This document shows positions 49,354-61,012 of a stretch of DNA of 64,000 nucleotides, one piece after another. How positions within the stretch are numbered: position 1 is the stretch's first letter; each line of letters opens with the position of its first letter. The stretch comes from Gnetum montanum (taxonomy: Eukaryota; Streptophyta; Gnetopsida; Gnetales; Gnetaceae): positions 62,001-126,000 of the forward strand of contig MNCI01002105.1 of NCBI GenBank assembly GCA_015680685.1. The letters are read 5' to 3'. The notes beneath the pieces were generated by a model that worked only from the letters and a program-made list of their open reading frames with translations, made no database searches and was not told where the DNA came from. The translations under genes were made by a program, and so were the position numbers.

Positions 49354-52190
49354 TTCAACAGTGCTAATGATTTATGTAAATGTGCCCAAAGATGGTTGTG
49401 ACTAAGTTAAAGTAGGTTTACAGCCAAAGATAAAAAATTGGGAAATAAAAAAGATTTAAAATATTTTGTAAAACTTTGCTCCAATAACTTTCCTACCAAA
49501 TCACTCGGGACTTTGGAAATTTGACCCATGAAACTTTATGCACTATATAAGCTGATTGTGGTGTAAATGTTAAGCTTTTATTATATGGTTCAATAGCTGA
49601 TTCAACAGCTTGGTATTTTTTTCTTTAGTATAATTTATATTTAATCTATAGGTGATCAATACAGGATTTGGTTCTCACTGGAATCCGTTATCCTTAGAAT
49701 ACCATATTAAAAATACCATTAAATATTTAGCAAAATTTAGATTTCAAGCCAAATAATCAAGCTGAAAGAAAAAGGTTTTTTTACCATGGTAATAGGGATA
49801 TTTTGTTTATTGATTTTAAAATTTAGGAATTTTTTTTCTAAGATAGTTGAATGTATAGAGAGTCACAGTAATTACACTTCATAAGTTTGATATTAATAAA
49901 TGCTATTGAGATATACAAGTATTTTTAAATAAATGTTAGAATTAAAATATCACAACAGATCTGGGTTCAGTGTAATAAAAAGTCGGATTTTGAAATATAG
50001 GCAAATGCAAGTTTTCCTTTCACCTTTGAATCATTATTTTGTTCATCACGTTATGTTGAAGTGTATTTTTTCTTGATAAATTTGTTGATCCAAATCAAGA
50101 TCATGTTATATGAAAGCATTCTTCACACAATGTTTTAACAACCTGTTATGTTTGTCTACATGGTTTTCATAGATTATAAATACAATAAGACTTTCTTNTA
50201 ACCTGTTATGTTTGTCTACATGGTTTTCATAGATTATAAATACAATAAGACTTTCTTAGTGCTATGCAAACTTCCTTGTCACACAATGGAACCATCATTG
50301 CTCAAGTAAACATTAAACTAAAAACAATACTAAGATGGAAGAAAACCAAGGCCACAAAAGACTAAGAAAGTTGAAAATTTAAAGAAAAAAAAAAAGAAAA
50401 CACAAAAATGAGTCAAATGTGAAGGAAAAAGAAAAAGTAATTTACATAATGTTGAAATAGTTGTATAACAAAGAAAAACTAAGAGGAGCAAAATAGTAAA
50501 AATGATTGTGGACCATAAAAAACAAATGTAACATTTTGCCTTAGTTCTAAGCTCTATATGGATTTCTCTTATGCTAGTCTTATGGATGCTTTTGCTAGAT
50601 AGATTGATGTGGTATTTGCTAAAGTAATTATGTGTTGATTATGCATGTGTATTGTTTATGATTTATGATATTTTATGCTTTTGCATTAACCTAGTTGAAT
50701 CAGTTGACATGTACCATGGATGTTGACTAGTGCTTATGAGTTTTCACTTCGATAGGTATATATTTATTATGCTTGTTATGCATTTGCTCTTGAGCCTAAT
50801 TATGCTTGATTAGGTGTGATGATGAGGTTTTATGCTTTGAATTTTATTTTAATATTCGGACCGTTTCTATATTATGAACAACATGTGCATCATGGTCCAA
50901 TGTATGTGATTTTGATAGATGAATATCTTATATGTAGATGGGTTAGTTTTGTTAAGTTTTTAATAAGTAGTTTATATTGCTTGTTTTATGTTTACATTAG
51001 TAGTGAATGAGTTGGTTAATTATGTTAAAATTAATAGATCTTGTATGCAAAGTCTAAGTTGCAATTTTTTTATTTCTATAGAGAGCAACATGGCTAGTTA
51101 GAATAGGAAGCTTTTATCTTTCGGTTTCAACCTATGTGTGGAAGATAGAACTTTACATCTAGGTTTTGCTACCTTTTTGGAAGTTGCTCTAATGAGTTAA
51201 AAATTTACTTCTAGGCTTTGCTAGCTTTTTACAAGTTACTTTAGTATGAAAAAAGCTGATTAGGGTTAGGGTTAGAAAGCCTAAACTTATGTATATCCAA
51301 CACTAAAGCATAGGTAGTACATTGTGACATCCTTTGGATTAAGAGGTGAAAGCTCTAATAGTTGTGCAAGTATAATTGTATATGTGTTCATGATTGCTAT
51401 GCATGCATGTCATAGTTAGTTCATTATTGTGTGTGTCTTTGTAAGTCTTCATGCAATGTTAACCAAGTGAGAGCCTTATCATTAATGGCTGTATTAGGTT
51501 TTGTATTTTTGTGTATGCATCTTCTTTAGTCTTCATCTGGTGTTAACAAAGTGAGAGGCTTTTCCTTAATGGTTCTATTAGTTTTTGTGTTTTTGTGTAT
51601 GTTGCATGGCATATGTGAGTTCTCTTGTTTGTTGTTGGTTTATGGTCTCATGTTGCTGCGTGGGCTTGTACATTCTACTTGTGCATAGATCAAGTATATT
51701 TGCAATGATTTATCTTTTGCACAATTGTGGCTTTTGGTTTTGATCTAAATGTAAGACCTAGTTTGAAATTTTAGTAGCTTTCTTCTTCATAATATTGATA
51801 GATTAAAGTTTTAGATTAGCATTTATTCCATAGTTTTGTTAGATGACAATTTTATGATTGTAATCCTTATCAAAGCATTATTATTTTATGCTCTAAGTTG
51901 CATTTCTGGTTTTTTCCTTGTTTTAAAGTCCTTGCCTATTATTTTGATGGAGTGTAGATATGCATTGCACCCTTATTGGATTAGTGAAACAACAATTTTA
52001 GGTAGGGCTAATGATGAATTTTTACTGTTGGTTATTAGAGTTTATTATGACTTGTGTCATGACCTCTAGCTAGACATCCCAAACTTATTAAGGGGTTGCA
52101 ACAAAGGTAATGCCATCTTCTAGATGTTTTCTTAGATTTTGTTCATCTTTGTTTTCCTACTAGAATTTGTAGAAATATTGATGAGACTTG
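49354..52190. other. AT-rich intergenic DNA, no gene seen
   Basis: No protein or RNA gene recognised. An A-rich stretch runs around 50370-50420. An assembly duplication (50140-50197 and 50200-50257, N at 50198) lies within. Confidence 0.45.
50140..50257. other. Assembly duplication around a single N
   Basis: The 58 bases at 50140-50197 recur at 50200-50257 with the N at 50198. Probably an unmerged contig overlap. Confidence 0.8.
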
Positions 52191-52194
52191 ATAT

Positions 52195-52590
52195 GTTAGG
52201 CAACTACATCGATGCATCCTCATCGACGAAGCCTCATCAACACATCCCCGTTGATGCATCTTAGATATGTCGATGCATATATGTCAATGAGGATATGTTG
52301 ATGCATATATCAGTAACACATCTTAGATGTGTTGATGTAGCCTCATTGATGCATCCCTGTTGATACAACTAAATGTGTTAATGTATCCCCCTTGATGCAA
52401 TGCCTGTATTTGCCTATAAATATGCAAGCACTCACCATGTATTTGGCACCATTTAGTCAATAGTGTAGCTAGACTCTTGCAGTTTTATTCTGTAATCCTA
52501 GAGAATAGTTAGTGAGTGCCTATAGTGTAGATTTGAGTCAATTTTATGATGTCTTATTCAAGTGGCATTGTACATGGACACATTTCATGA
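52195..52590 (+). mobile_element. LTR of small element D
   Basis: The U3 part (52205-52400) is an array of imperfect units round TTGATGCATC. The TATA-like CCTATAAATATGC is at 52415-52427, followed by CTCACCA, CTCTTGCAGTTTT, GAGTGCC and CTTATTCAAG in the same order as at 11.13-11.30 kb. The 5' end is uncertain. It precedes eORF D on the same strand. Confidence 0.55.
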
Positions 52591-52597
52591 GAGTCAA

Positions 52598-54155
52598 CCT
52601 ACCCTAGCTTATCTTTCTTGAAATAGAGAAGCATTTTAAGGAGAATGAGAAGGGTAGGCAAACACTCCTCTTTTGATGTCTTCTTAGAAAACTTTGTACA
52701 AGGGAAGACATATCCTGCTACTCTAATGATGTGGTTCGCAAAGCTCCTTCCAAATTATGGTAGGAAATGATGAAAGACAAAGCACCTACCAAACTTTAAC
52801 AAGAGGAACAACAACCACCACCACCACCTACAGCATCAAAGATGATACTAGAGATGCTAGCAGTTGCACAATGCTTCAAGAAATTTAGAGAACATAATTT
52901 GCAACAATAATAAGCCTCTAGAGGTGGTGGAGAATTTTTAGTTTATAGATCGGTTATGAGCCATCAAAACAATGTTATAAGAACCGTCAATTTGTTTGAC
53001 ATAGAAATGACTTCATCGTTCTCTTCATAGAGAACTGAGGCACACATTTACTCTAATCCTAGTACTAGAAAATTGACTATGTCAATACCAAGATAAGCAT
53101 TTCCTGAAATTTCTAGAAATGCAATAGTCTTCTCTATGATATTAGAAGAAGGTGAGGGAGTGAAGATCCTATTTATGCCACAAAAGGGCCAAGAGACAGT
53201 AGTAGAGGTGGTGGTGAATCAAATTAAAGAAGCTCTAAATGCTCCTACAACATCTATCTCTGATGTTGTTGCCATGGTAGATTTACAAGCATCAGTAGGA
53301 GTAGGGAGTAATGGGATGAGTGTAGCTCAACATGAAGAAGTATTGGAGTGCTTAGTGGAAGCCAAGCAACTAATTTCGAAAATATTTGATCTCCCAAAAG
53401 ATATTTCAGCTAGTCACTCATAGTTGCAAAAGATAAGAGGTAAGCTATTAATCGCAAATGCAAAACTTGAGGAGACCATCATTAGCAATTGATGATTGGC
53501 CATCAAGGTTGTAGAATTCAAAGCTTACTTATCAAAGCTTGCCATCCTTAGGCTAGAGCTTACTAGAGATAAAGCTTTCCAATAGCTTTAGCACAGATCA
53601 CAAAAGGCCCAAAATGCAAACAATATGACGATCTTTGATGCATCATTGTTGAAGGCAATGATGAATTCCTTTAGCCATGACCTCAACAATTTCACAAGGA
53701 AAATTAAGTGCTAACCCAAGATAATCATTACTTGTGAAATGTTGAACAACAAAAGGACCAAATTGTTGAATACATCCACCACCAGCAAGAGCAACTTTCC
53801 AAGGTAAACCTTGACTTGAGAAGATTGGCTATGGATAATAGAAATCTCTCAATGAAAAAGGTTCATGCCCTTGACTAAAAGACTACAATTGAGGTCACTG
53901 CGTGAAAAAATGAGATCTTGAAGTATGAATAAGTTAAAAATCATTGTAGGAACAATGTTGGAATGCTTAAAGAAATTAATGAGAAAGAAATCAAGTTAGC
54001 AAAGGCAAAGGTGAATGAGGTCCTTTAGTAACTCTAGCAAAGAGGTGATGTGTGGCAACCCATCTTTGATAGCTTCAACACATACAACTAAGTAAAACTC
54101 TATCTAAAAGAGTTGTAGATTGAAGAGATGACATAATACATGGAACTCTACAACC
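52598..54155 (+). pseudogene. eORF D: relative of eORF B, truncated at both ends
   Basis: Same unknown family as eORF B. IEKHFKENEKG then LLRKLCTRE and YSNDVVRKA (52625-52740) align with B's ILRRFEERKIG, LFRKLCQRV and YTNDVLQKA. Next, VVVNQIKEALNAP and AQHEEVLECLVEAKQL plus IFDLPKDIS (53210-53405) align with B's VVADHIKESFNVP, AEHEDVLDRLLQIG and LFDIPQDFT. A coiled coil follows, ending in LQIEEMT-YMELYN-like sequence (54112-54155), where B has LQIQDLTEYMELEN. The longest open frame is 53136-53423. The N-terminal ELNF domain is absent, with an LTR in its place, and the C terminus is cut by the next element's LTR at 54156. Several stops. Confidence 0.55.
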
Positions 54156-55300
54156 TGAAACACCCCAAAAAATGCAAGGTCATTCTTGCTTCACCAGGCA
54201 TAGTACTTCGCATAGCATCATGGCAGTTCATCGGGAGGAGAACACCCTGAGTTCAGGCTGATCAGTTCGGCAAATTTTCTACTTTGGGCATGAACAGGCT
54301 CTACGGGTCACCCTGCCTATTCATCCAAGTAGCTCGCCCGGTCGACAGCCTGCTCAGAAAATGATGCGCGGAGTTGGTAGCAGCATTCTGGATGTGCAAG
54401 AAATAGTTCGGAAAGTTTTCTAAGGCACGAAGTCTACTACGCTACGCTACGCCCCACTATGTAGCATAGCAAACTTTAGAAAACATCTGCAAAGCGAAGT
54501 GTCACGCTACGCTACGCTACGAAGCGTAGCAACAATCATACAGCTAGTTTCACGACCCGACTTCAAGTCTTTCAAATGTCCCTTTCTGTTAGGAAGCGGC
54601 GAACCGTGTTTGCTACTACGCTACGCTAAGCTACATGGCGCAACAAGGTGTAACAATCCTGCAAAAGAGATAGAATGCAGCTCAAAGAACAAGGTCAACA
54701 AAGTTGCAAGCTCCACAGTGCAAGAAGCAAGGTTTGCAGATTGATCAAGTTTTCTGTGACTAAGGCTAGATTCTACGCTATGCTACATAGCATAGCATAG
54801 CGTAGCAAGCATGTAACATGTGTAGCGGAAAGCAGGACAACGTACCATGCTATGCCAAGCATGCCACGCTACGACACACGACGAAGCATGAAGGTGGTTG
54901 TGCAACATCAATGCACTTCACCTAATTGGACCGTTGGCACACGTATCCAGATGCTGACGATGCAATTATGGCATGGCAGGCTCATGGTTGCGGCATGGCA
55001 AACTCACGGTCACAACGGTCATGAACGTCCAATGGTCATACTAGCACGTGCGGAACCAACAAGTCAACGAAGTCTCAGGGCACATGGCGTCCAAACTGGC
55101 CCTATTACATGCCCTTGGTCCTATAAATACCTCGACAAGCAGCACTCAAAAGACACTCTGGCTGACAATCTGGCTCCCTTTCTCTCTCCGGTTCTAGTAA
55201 AAATTTCCGTTTATTTCAAAATTTTGCCAAGTGTCTCATTTCTCTTCTACTGGGTGAATCAAGTTCTCCCTTTGGCACGTTGTAGCATCTAGCATTGTAA
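54156..55300 (+). mobile_element. 5' LTR of gag-protease element C
   Basis: Begins TGAAACACCCC, close to the TGTAACACCCC opening of many plant Ty3 LTRs, exactly where eORF D is interrupted. A TATA-like CCTATAAATACC is at 55120-55131. U3 holds clusters of GCTACGCTACGC and palindromic copies (54437-54530, 54771-54815). The right end and the primer-binding site were not identified, so the end is approximate. Confidence 0.6.
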
Positions 55301-56496
55301 GCTTTCTGTTCAACACTGCGAATGGTTAGCATTCCCAGCTAGCATTCCATTCTATCCCCCTTTCTACCACCTTGGTAGAATCCCCTCGTTGTCCACACTA
55401 AAGTCCATGCCCAAGCGCACAACCTGCCTGCTTTGCGCACCCTGGTTACTCTCAGGATCCCTGCCCCCCATCACGCTGTGCAACCGATTGTATCCACCCT
55501 GACAGAGCAAACTTGTAGCTTCGAAGCGGTGCATTTTTCTAACTGTATTTTACTTTTTTTTCTTGCTTATTCTCATGTGTTACATTGATGTCTACTTTAT
55601 TTACTTTCGAGCATTACTTTGCGCTTTTGCCCTCGTTTTCAAATTATATGTTGCAAAAGGCTATATAGACGTCGATTAAGTCCCTGTCTGATTGACAAGA
55701 CAGTTCAAGGTGCCCCGTATCCATACACATTCCCAGCACAGCCCTCCCGTAGATACGAGGTCGAGACTGTCATGCTCGTCGACCCCTCGGTGTTTCCAAC
55801 CACCGACGTTTTCGATCGCAACAGTTTTCTAGCACTAGAAGGAGGGCCTGTTGGTGCCATTTCTGCTTGTCATGGTTTTTCTGTGAGCCTTCTGCACCCT
55901 GATATGCATAAGCGTAAATGTGACACCCTTCCACGGTTATTTGCGCTTTGCGCGGTGTAGATCGGTCGCTTCGACGGTTCCTTGGGAGCCCCACAGAACA
56001 CTAGGCCTCCGATTGCCAGTTAACTAGCCCATTTTACGGTCGTCTTGCATGCGTCTTGTACCCTATCGTGTGTGGTATAAGCTGGTTGCTTCGACGGTTC
56101 CTCCGGAGCCCCGTGAGACATAAAGCCTACTTGTGCACTAGTTAACTTGTCCGCCTCATGGTCTTGCATGCGTTCTGTACCTCATCGTGCATGGTATAGA
56201 TCGGTCACTTTGATAGTTCCTCGGGGACCTTGCAAGATCCGAAGCCTTTGCCAGTTAGCTGAACCTATCTTATGGTAGTCTTGCACGCGCTCTAGACCTC
56301 ATCGCGCATTGGCGTAAGCGTGACACCCTCTTGTGGTTGTTTACGCTTTGTGTGGTGCAGATTGGTCGCCTCGACGGTTCCTCGGGAATCCACTAAGACG
56401 TAAAGCCTGCTTTCGTTGCCATTCTTTCATGTTGCTTTTCAGCCCTTTTGTTCCTTTTGCACTTTTTGCGCCTTTTGCAAAATTACTCAACTTGCA
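55300..56496 (+). other. Leader of element C
   Basis: Untranslated leader between LTR and gag; no conserved protein. Its second half is a tandem array, listed separately. Confidence 0.45.
55905..56400 (+). repeat. Tandem array, about 120 bp unit
   Basis: Four units each contain GGTCGCTTCGACGGTTCC or a variant (at 55962, 56082, 56201, 56362), spaced 120, 119 and about 161 bp. Units 1 and 4 also share a GCGTAA-TGTGACACCCT block. The array lies in the leader of the gag element. Confidence 0.8.
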
Positions 56497-58960
56497 ATGG
56501 ATTTTTCAACTACTACTGCCCATACCTTCAACATGGAAGTTCCCTTCAATGTTGAAGTTCCTATTGCGGCCCAAGGCACTACTAGTGCCGAACAATCGCT
56601 AAACCCGATGCTGGAGACATGCTGATCTTTCAGGATCCAAAACCGAGGGCCTGAGGGATTGGCCCAACAACATGAGCATTATAGTTTCCTCTGTGTGAAG
56701 GTGCATGCGAATCTGCCCTTGGACGTACATGAACTTGAAGACAACCGTAGCTTTGAGTTCGCTTATTGCAATGGGAAGAAATTTGTTCCTACTCTCGGTG
56801 TTTCTTTACCGTTAACACAAGCATACCAAAGGCTTCTAGACTAATTAATCCAACTAGCTAGGCTTAGGGAGCAACAGGATATAGCGTCCAACCAAGATGA
56901 CGCTTTCCAAGATGGACAGGAGGAACTTAATTCCCAATCAAATGACGGAGGTCCAACCGACTTCGCTCCTGTTCCTCCTACCCAGTCCTTCTGGGCTAGG
57001 CCGTCATCTGTTACCGCTCCCTCTGTAATTATGCCTATGCTTCCGCAACCCGCAACTGCAGCCGCTATGGGTAGCCACACTAATCCCGCAGTGTTCCAAT
57101 GCCCTCTTTCACCTGTTTCGCCTGTTCCATTTGTGCCACTATCCCTTTGTAGGCTGTCCAACAGTTTATCCCTGTAGCACGTAACACGCCAAACGTGGCT
57201 ACCCTGCCACATGTGCATACCGTACCACCTTCGCAAACATACACGACTTTTGCCTCTATTCCTACATTCACGTCTGTTCCACCCACTGTGGTGGGCCTTG
57301 GCCCATCCTCATGGTGGGCCTCATTCGCTTCTTTACCTACTCTGCAATAGTCACAGATGTCTCACTACGTGCACTCTCAGATACACCAAGCCTTGCAGTC
57401 GGTATAGCCTAACCTGGGGCTATGGTCCACATTGCTGGTGACACAAGCAGTCTACCCGACTGCCCAACCTGTTGTCGCCGGCGTAACAACACCACCTGCC
57501 GGGTGGTGGACAACACAAGCGACATCGCCCGCAGGGGTCATCTCAACGGCATCGCTAATGGGACACACAACCACCCCGGCCATACCACATGCAGGCATGG
57601 CTTCCATAGTGCCCCAACCATCTACAACGTCACCCGGTCTGGACCAAGCATTTCAGCTCATCTAGACCCTCACTGATGAAATAAAACGTCTCAAAGTCGC
57701 TAGGTCTAACACTGTACAAGTCATGGACTTTCACCAGGATGACCCTATCAGCTCTGCAATCCTTGCTTTGACATTGCCCCCAGGGATGTCTCTCCTGCAT
57801 TTTACGAAATATGATGGGGAGGGAGATCCCAACGCATACCTTGTCACCTTCAGGTCTAAGTCTCTGCTATTGCAGCAATGGCCACACACTATCATTCGAG
57901 TCTTTACCATGTTCCTAGCCAGGAAAGCCTTGGATTGGTATCGTGCATTGCCACGCTCATCCATTTCAACCTTGGAAGAGCTGCTGACCCAGTTCGTGAC
58001 ATGCTTCAAGTACAACTTGAAGCCAAAAACCACGCTGGATCAGTTGATGAGTGTGAAGTAAGATCCCTTAGATCCAGTCCAAAAGTTCATTCAGCGTTGG
58101 AGCGCAACTCTTAACAAGATCCGCGAGCCCATTGCGGAGTCCCACCTGTTGGCCATCTTCAAGGATGTAGTGAACGACTTTATCAAGTCCAAACTATACT
58201 ACCTCACTCCTTGCTCTCTTAGTCAGGCTTTCGCCCAGACTAAGAGCATACAAGATGTGGCCGAGGCAAGCAAAGACTCAGCTTATATTGCTTACAAGAA
58301 TACCTTCGCAAAGAAGGAAAAGGGTAAAGCCCCAACAACCACAGTGGCCGTTGTGGCAGTCGAGGCCAAACCCAAACCTAACAACAATGGTAGCAAGAAT
58401 AGCAAGAAACCGAGAACACCCGCAGCTAACCTTGCACCCAAATTGGGCCGCGTGCCACAACCGGCGGCACTCACGCCTGAAGCATCTACACAACCTAAGC
58501 CCAACTTTGAGCGCAAAGATCACTCAAAGTACACCCCACTGCCTCTTAAGCCTTCGGAGCTTCTGAAGCAACTGCTGGCAGCGGGATACATTCGACACAA
58601 ACAGATGTCGAAGGAAGCAACCATGAAACATCAACGCTATTGCAAGCTCCTTAGGAACCCATCTTTAGCCTTGCCCAATGAGCCTCCAGTTCCTAGGGGT
58701 TTTAGACTGGACAGGTTTTGTGATTACCACTAATAGTGTGGCCACAACACGGATTACTGTCTGGCATTGCAGGACAATATCCAGAGATTAATCGACCAGG
58801 GGAAACTGGTGCTGGACGAAAGCAACCTGGTACACCCCGAAAACCAATCTATGCATGTCTACATAGACCCCCTCAACGCCAATAATGCTAGTTACGTAAT
58901 CAACGCAATCAGAATCAACAGTGATCCTAGGTCATCCCAGCAGCCATTTGTGATCTGTGT
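56497..58960 (+). pseudogene. Ty3/gypsy gag of element C, broken
   Basis: Plus strand. The N-terminal part from ATG 56497 is Pro/Thr/Ala-rich and frame-broken. The core gag domain is clear: LLHFTKYDGEGDPNAYLVTF (57797-57850), ARKALDWYRALPRSSISTLEELL (57920-57988) and, after a TAA at 58059, FIQRWSATLNKIREPIAESHLL. A basic linker leads to a zinc-knuckle-like FCDYH--CGHNTDYCLAL (58718-58770) with TAA-TAG stops inside, then IQRLIDQGKL. This layout fits the Tat side of Ty3 elements. Codon usage is more GC-rich than in the Athila-like element. Confidence 0.8.
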
Positions 58961-59741
58961 GCCTCAGCGTAGTACACTGGTACCATGGGTAGCTAATCAA
59001 AGCTTGCAACAGCCTTTTTTGTTGAGGGTCCCTTCACGGGCATCCACTTTTGCACCACCTGTCTGCGGGGCCACGCAGCCCCACCCTTTAACACCTCTAG
59101 CTCCTTTCGTCATCAGGGTGTCAATGTCCTCAATAGTCCTTGTCTCGCGTAAAGCAGCTGAGCAACCTTCCCGCACTACAAGGCAAGAAATTCACTTTGT
59201 AGGTGAGGTGCTTAAGGGAGGTATCGCCCCAAGCACTCCCACGCCTACTTCCTTGCTTCCTGCATTTAGGGCGATGATAGAGGTCGACGCGATCGCACAG
59301 TCTGTGTCGCTCTGCCAACAAGGATCTGAGATCAGATTCGATATCGTCCCCCCCCCTCAAGAAAATCATCTTCTGGGATAGATAGAAGAGGAGGAAAGCA
59401 CTAACAAACCAGGAGGCGTACAAAGCCTCTTAGACGCCCTCACACAGGTCAAACAAGTTCTGAAACAAAAAAACACTACCCTGAGCTTGTACGACTTGAT
59501 CATGACATCTACTCCACATTGCGAAGGTCTGATTCGCATGTTGACAGCAACCCCTGTCGACGAAGACATGCTAGCAAAGGAGGAAGTGATCTACTCGATC
59601 ATGCTTCCCTCCACGCCGATAGGGCCAGAACAGCCTCAACTAATCTTTCGCAATGATGCCATTAGGGAAGACCCTGACAAGGGTCAGGTGACTACATCGT
59701 CCCTGTTCATCATAATTTGGGTTGGTCAACATCGGGTCTGA

Positions 59742-60188
59742 AGGGTAAACATTGATGAAGGGGCCGCCACAAATGTCATCCGCTGCCCCATTGTAGACAA
59801 GCTGGGCTTGGTCAACCAGATCAAACCCACAATGACAGCATGCCTAAGGTCGTTCAATGGGGTGCAGGTTGTAGTGAAAGGCACAGTTCACATAAACTTC
59901 GTAGCAGGGGACCAGTTCCCCATAGACGCAACATTCATCGTAGTCGAGGAAATGCCTAGGTTTAACCTGATCTTGGGGAGATCATGGTTAGCACAACTTA
60001 GGACAGTCTCTTCACCCATACACCAAGAGATCCATCTGTCTTACGCAGGAAGAGAAGTGATGATCCACGGTGACAAAATAGCAATGCAAGCGATCCATAA
60101 CATAGGCATGGAAGGAGGCTCAGAAGTCATAAATTCTGAGGGCGAAATGCCTGTTGCAATCTATGCAGACTACCCGACAGAGGGTTAG
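59742..60188 (+). pseudogene. Aspartic protease of element C
   Basis: NIDEGAATNVI (59750-59780) replaces the usual D-S-G-A-A motif; the Ser-to-Glu change alters the catalytic site. FNLILGRSWLAQL (59962-60000) is the C-terminal ILGR motif. The frame from 59808 to 60188 is open. No reverse transcriptase, RNase H or integrase follows; the sequence goes straight into a minisatellite. Confidence 0.8.
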
Positions 60189-60384
60189 CTCAACAAGTTG
60201 ATCCCCTAAACGAAAGCGCATGGACTAAGTTTCCCTTCCAAGAAGGAGGTGATGACGTAGATGAGGGCCCTAGCATAACGTCTTGGCCTTACGTCTCACT
60301 CAACCCGTGTTGGGTCAAGAAGCTGCTTCACCTAGCGTAGCAACCTCACTGCTTCTTGCCCACACATTGTTCATATGCCTCAAC

Positions 60385-60642
60385 ACAATGGCCCGAAATA
60401 GCCTAAAACTAGCAATACAAAATGGCCCGAAATGGCCTAAAACTAACCAACGATGCATTATGGCCTGAGATGGCCTAAAACTAGCAACGCTACACTATGG
60501 CCTGAAACAGCCTAAAACTAGCTCAAGTCGTTGTTTAACTGTTTGTTCAAGTTGTCAATGCATCATTCCTGTGGCATACTACGCAATGGCCTGAAATGGC
60601 CTAAAACTAGCAATGGCCCGAAATGGCCTAAAACTAGTGCAT
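60385..60642 (+). repeat. Minisatellite with ATGGCCTGAAATGGCCTAAAA unit
   Basis: About six imperfect copies of a unit round GGCCCGAAATGGCCTAAAAC, spaced 35-90 bp, follow the protease. The position parallels the minisatellite after pol in the element at 1.8 kb. Confidence 0.8.
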
Positions 60643-60649
60643 GAACATA

Positions 60650-61012
60650 TGAATATTCTATACAAAAAAATGCATGCATGCAATACACAAGTTTGTTCAA
60701 AATTTTCTCATTTTATCCAAAATTGCTGTCTTCTGATGCTTGCAAAGTTTGTTGCACGATGGTCCAGAAGTTTTCGAAACTTCAAATTTTCAATAAAAAA
60801 CAAATCCCATGGGGTCATGGGTTACTTCTGTTTGCCTTCCTTTCGCTATCCGCTCTACACCGTTGCCTTGTGCATTGCCTTCTTCCTGGTTACCCTCCTC
60901 CGATTCCTCATTTCCTCCCTCTACGAGTGCTGTGTCATCACCTGGGGCTTACATCGTAGGGGTGAAGTGGTCTATTAGGGCAACAAATGCAAATTACAAC
61001 CGAACGTGAACT
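60650..61012. other. Spacer between minisatellite and eORF C
   Basis: Nothing recognisable on the plus strand. If the GTTAGT donor of eORF C is real, this is minus-strand intron or 3' exon. Confidence 0.35.
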
